Positions 63,375 through 64,000 of a stretch of 64,000 nucleotides of DNA are shown here, in pieces. A model generated the notes under the pieces. It was not told where the DNA came from and did no database searches. It saw nothing but the letters and a program-made list of their open reading frames with translations. Position 1 is the stretch's first letter. Every line of letters starts with the position of its first letter. The stretch is from NCBI RefSeq assembly GCF_003970795.1, contig NZ_RWKW01000016.1:1-64000 (forward strand), given 5' to 3'. Both the position numbers and the translations under genes were made by a program. Origin of the DNA: Aquibium carbonis (GTDB lineage Bacteria > Pseudomonadota > Alphaproteobacteria > Rhizobiales > Rhizobiaceae).

Positions 63375-64000
63375 TCAGCGCGCCTCGACGGCTGCCGCGA
63401 GCTGAAGCGCCATGGCGTTGGCAGTGGCATAGTCCGCGTCGGTGACCCGGACGAAGCCACCCTGCCTCAACGGCTCCAGATGCTGGAACACGTCCGGTTG
63501 TACCTCGTGAAGCGCGGTGAGGAATCCGACGAGGGCATTCTTGGTGGCGGCGGGCATGTCGGAACGCACGGCATGCGGCCCATAGCGAAGCGGCTGCGTC
63601 TCCCAGGCGATCTCGATGGTCTCTGGCTGGAGGCCGGCTTCCAGAAGCCGCGAAAGGGTTCCCCCCTGCTGCGCCGGGCCGGCGCGGGAGGGCACCCAAC
63701 CGATGATCCCGTCAACGTCACCCGACACGAACATCGCCTCGGCCTGCGAGGCGGTCTCGACCTCGACCAGGCGCTCGGCCCCGGCCTGGGCAGCGGGACG
63801 GGCGTGCGACAGCCAGTGCGGCATGTCGCCGGGCACGGTCGCCACGGTCGCGGGTTGGCCGGCGTCCTCCCGGCGCCGGATGAGGACGGCGCGGATGCCC
63901 GTCGCGCCGTCGCTGCCGATCGGCGCGACGATCGGCTCGATGCAGCCACAGGCAAGCCGTGCCGCGGCATAGGCGGCGGCCGAGTAGATGCCGTAGTCGA
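63375..64000 (-). CDS. Phosphonate/phosphite-type ABC transporter substrate-binding protein, N-terminus outside window
   Basis: A partial gene: the frame runs from its stop at 63375 to the right edge and is cut there, giving the last 208 codons. Segments such as DYGIYSAAAYAAARLAC and DGATGIRAVLIRR then VSGDVDGIIGWVPSRAGPAQ resemble the PhnD/PtxB solute-binding fold (a type 2 periplasmic binding protein). The GTG at 63845 is not the real start, since coding sequence continues above it. The ligand cannot be told. Convergent with the TadF-like gene, 5 bp apart. Confidence 0.75.
   Translation of the reverse strand, partial: DYGIYSAAAYAAARLACGCIEPIVAPIGSDGATGIRAVLIRRREDAGQPATVATVPGDMPHWLSHARPAAQAGAERLVEVETASQAEAMFVSGDVDGIIGWVPSRAGPAQQGGTLSRLLEAGLQPETIEIAWETQPLRYGPHAVRSDMPAATKNALVGFLTALHEVQPDVFQHLEPLRQGGFVRVTDADYATANAMALQLAAAVEAR

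Overview
The window is a GC-rich chromosomal segment of an alphaproteobacterium. It is most likely a Hyphomicrobiales (Rhizobiales) member close to Mesorhizobium/Phyllobacteriaceae. The reasons are the rhizobial-type housekeeping order (pyrimidine 5'-nucleotidase, dapD, dapE, truA, fmt, def; ubiE, ubiB, coaBC), two Ku genes around a fused LigD, DUF982 and DUF3008 proteins, and a complete Tad/Cpa pilus locus. No tRNA, rRNA, prophage, transposase or CRISPR was seen. Family calls rest on motif recognition only; no searches were run.

0-15.6 kb: a TetR/DHA2-MFS efflux pair with a palindromic operator; two membrane diguanylate cyclases; a Crp/Fnr regulator; a LOG-family protein; the lysine/peptidoglycan genes dapD and dapE; the overlapping minus-strand set def, (small ORF), fmt, GNAT acetyltransferase, truA; and rmuC. 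A 7-bp repeat array sits at the truA 3' end. 15.8-26 kb: two LLM flavin oxidoreductases flanking recR-mltB, an arylamine N-acetyltransferase, an AI-2E permease and a two-domain Kazal lipoprotein; then ybaB, dnaX and the SRP RNA gene, two unlisted mini membrane proteins, and a response regulator whose C-terminus looks like a sigma factor.

26-49.7 kb: tamA-tamB outer-membrane assembly; a string of small proteins leading into an EEP phosphatase, a YbhN-like membrane protein and a convergent phospholipase D; a DNA repair block (alkyladenine glycosylase, ku, ligD, convergent second ku); adenosine deaminase; ubiE-ubiB, a FitA/VapC-type toxin-antitoxin pair and coaBC; then a C40 peptidase with a MarR regulator.

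49.7-64 kb: an M17 aminopeptidase, then the Tad locus. The minus strand carries flp pilin, cpaA, cpaB, cpaC, cpaD, cpaE, cpaF, tadB and tadC. The plus strand carries a convergent TPR lipoprotein (tadD-like) on the left, and divergent from the pilin a CpaC-N-domain protein, a TadE and a TadF-like pseudopilin. cpaC is interrupted by one in-frame TAG codon, which would separate the secretin barrel from its N-terminal domains unless read through. The right edge cuts a phosphonate-type ABC solute-binding protein.

The items most worth a second look are the cpaC amber codon, the receiver-sigma-like fusion, the double Kazal lipoprotein, the heptamer array, the tandem mini membrane proteins, and the displacement of recR from dnaX-ybaB.
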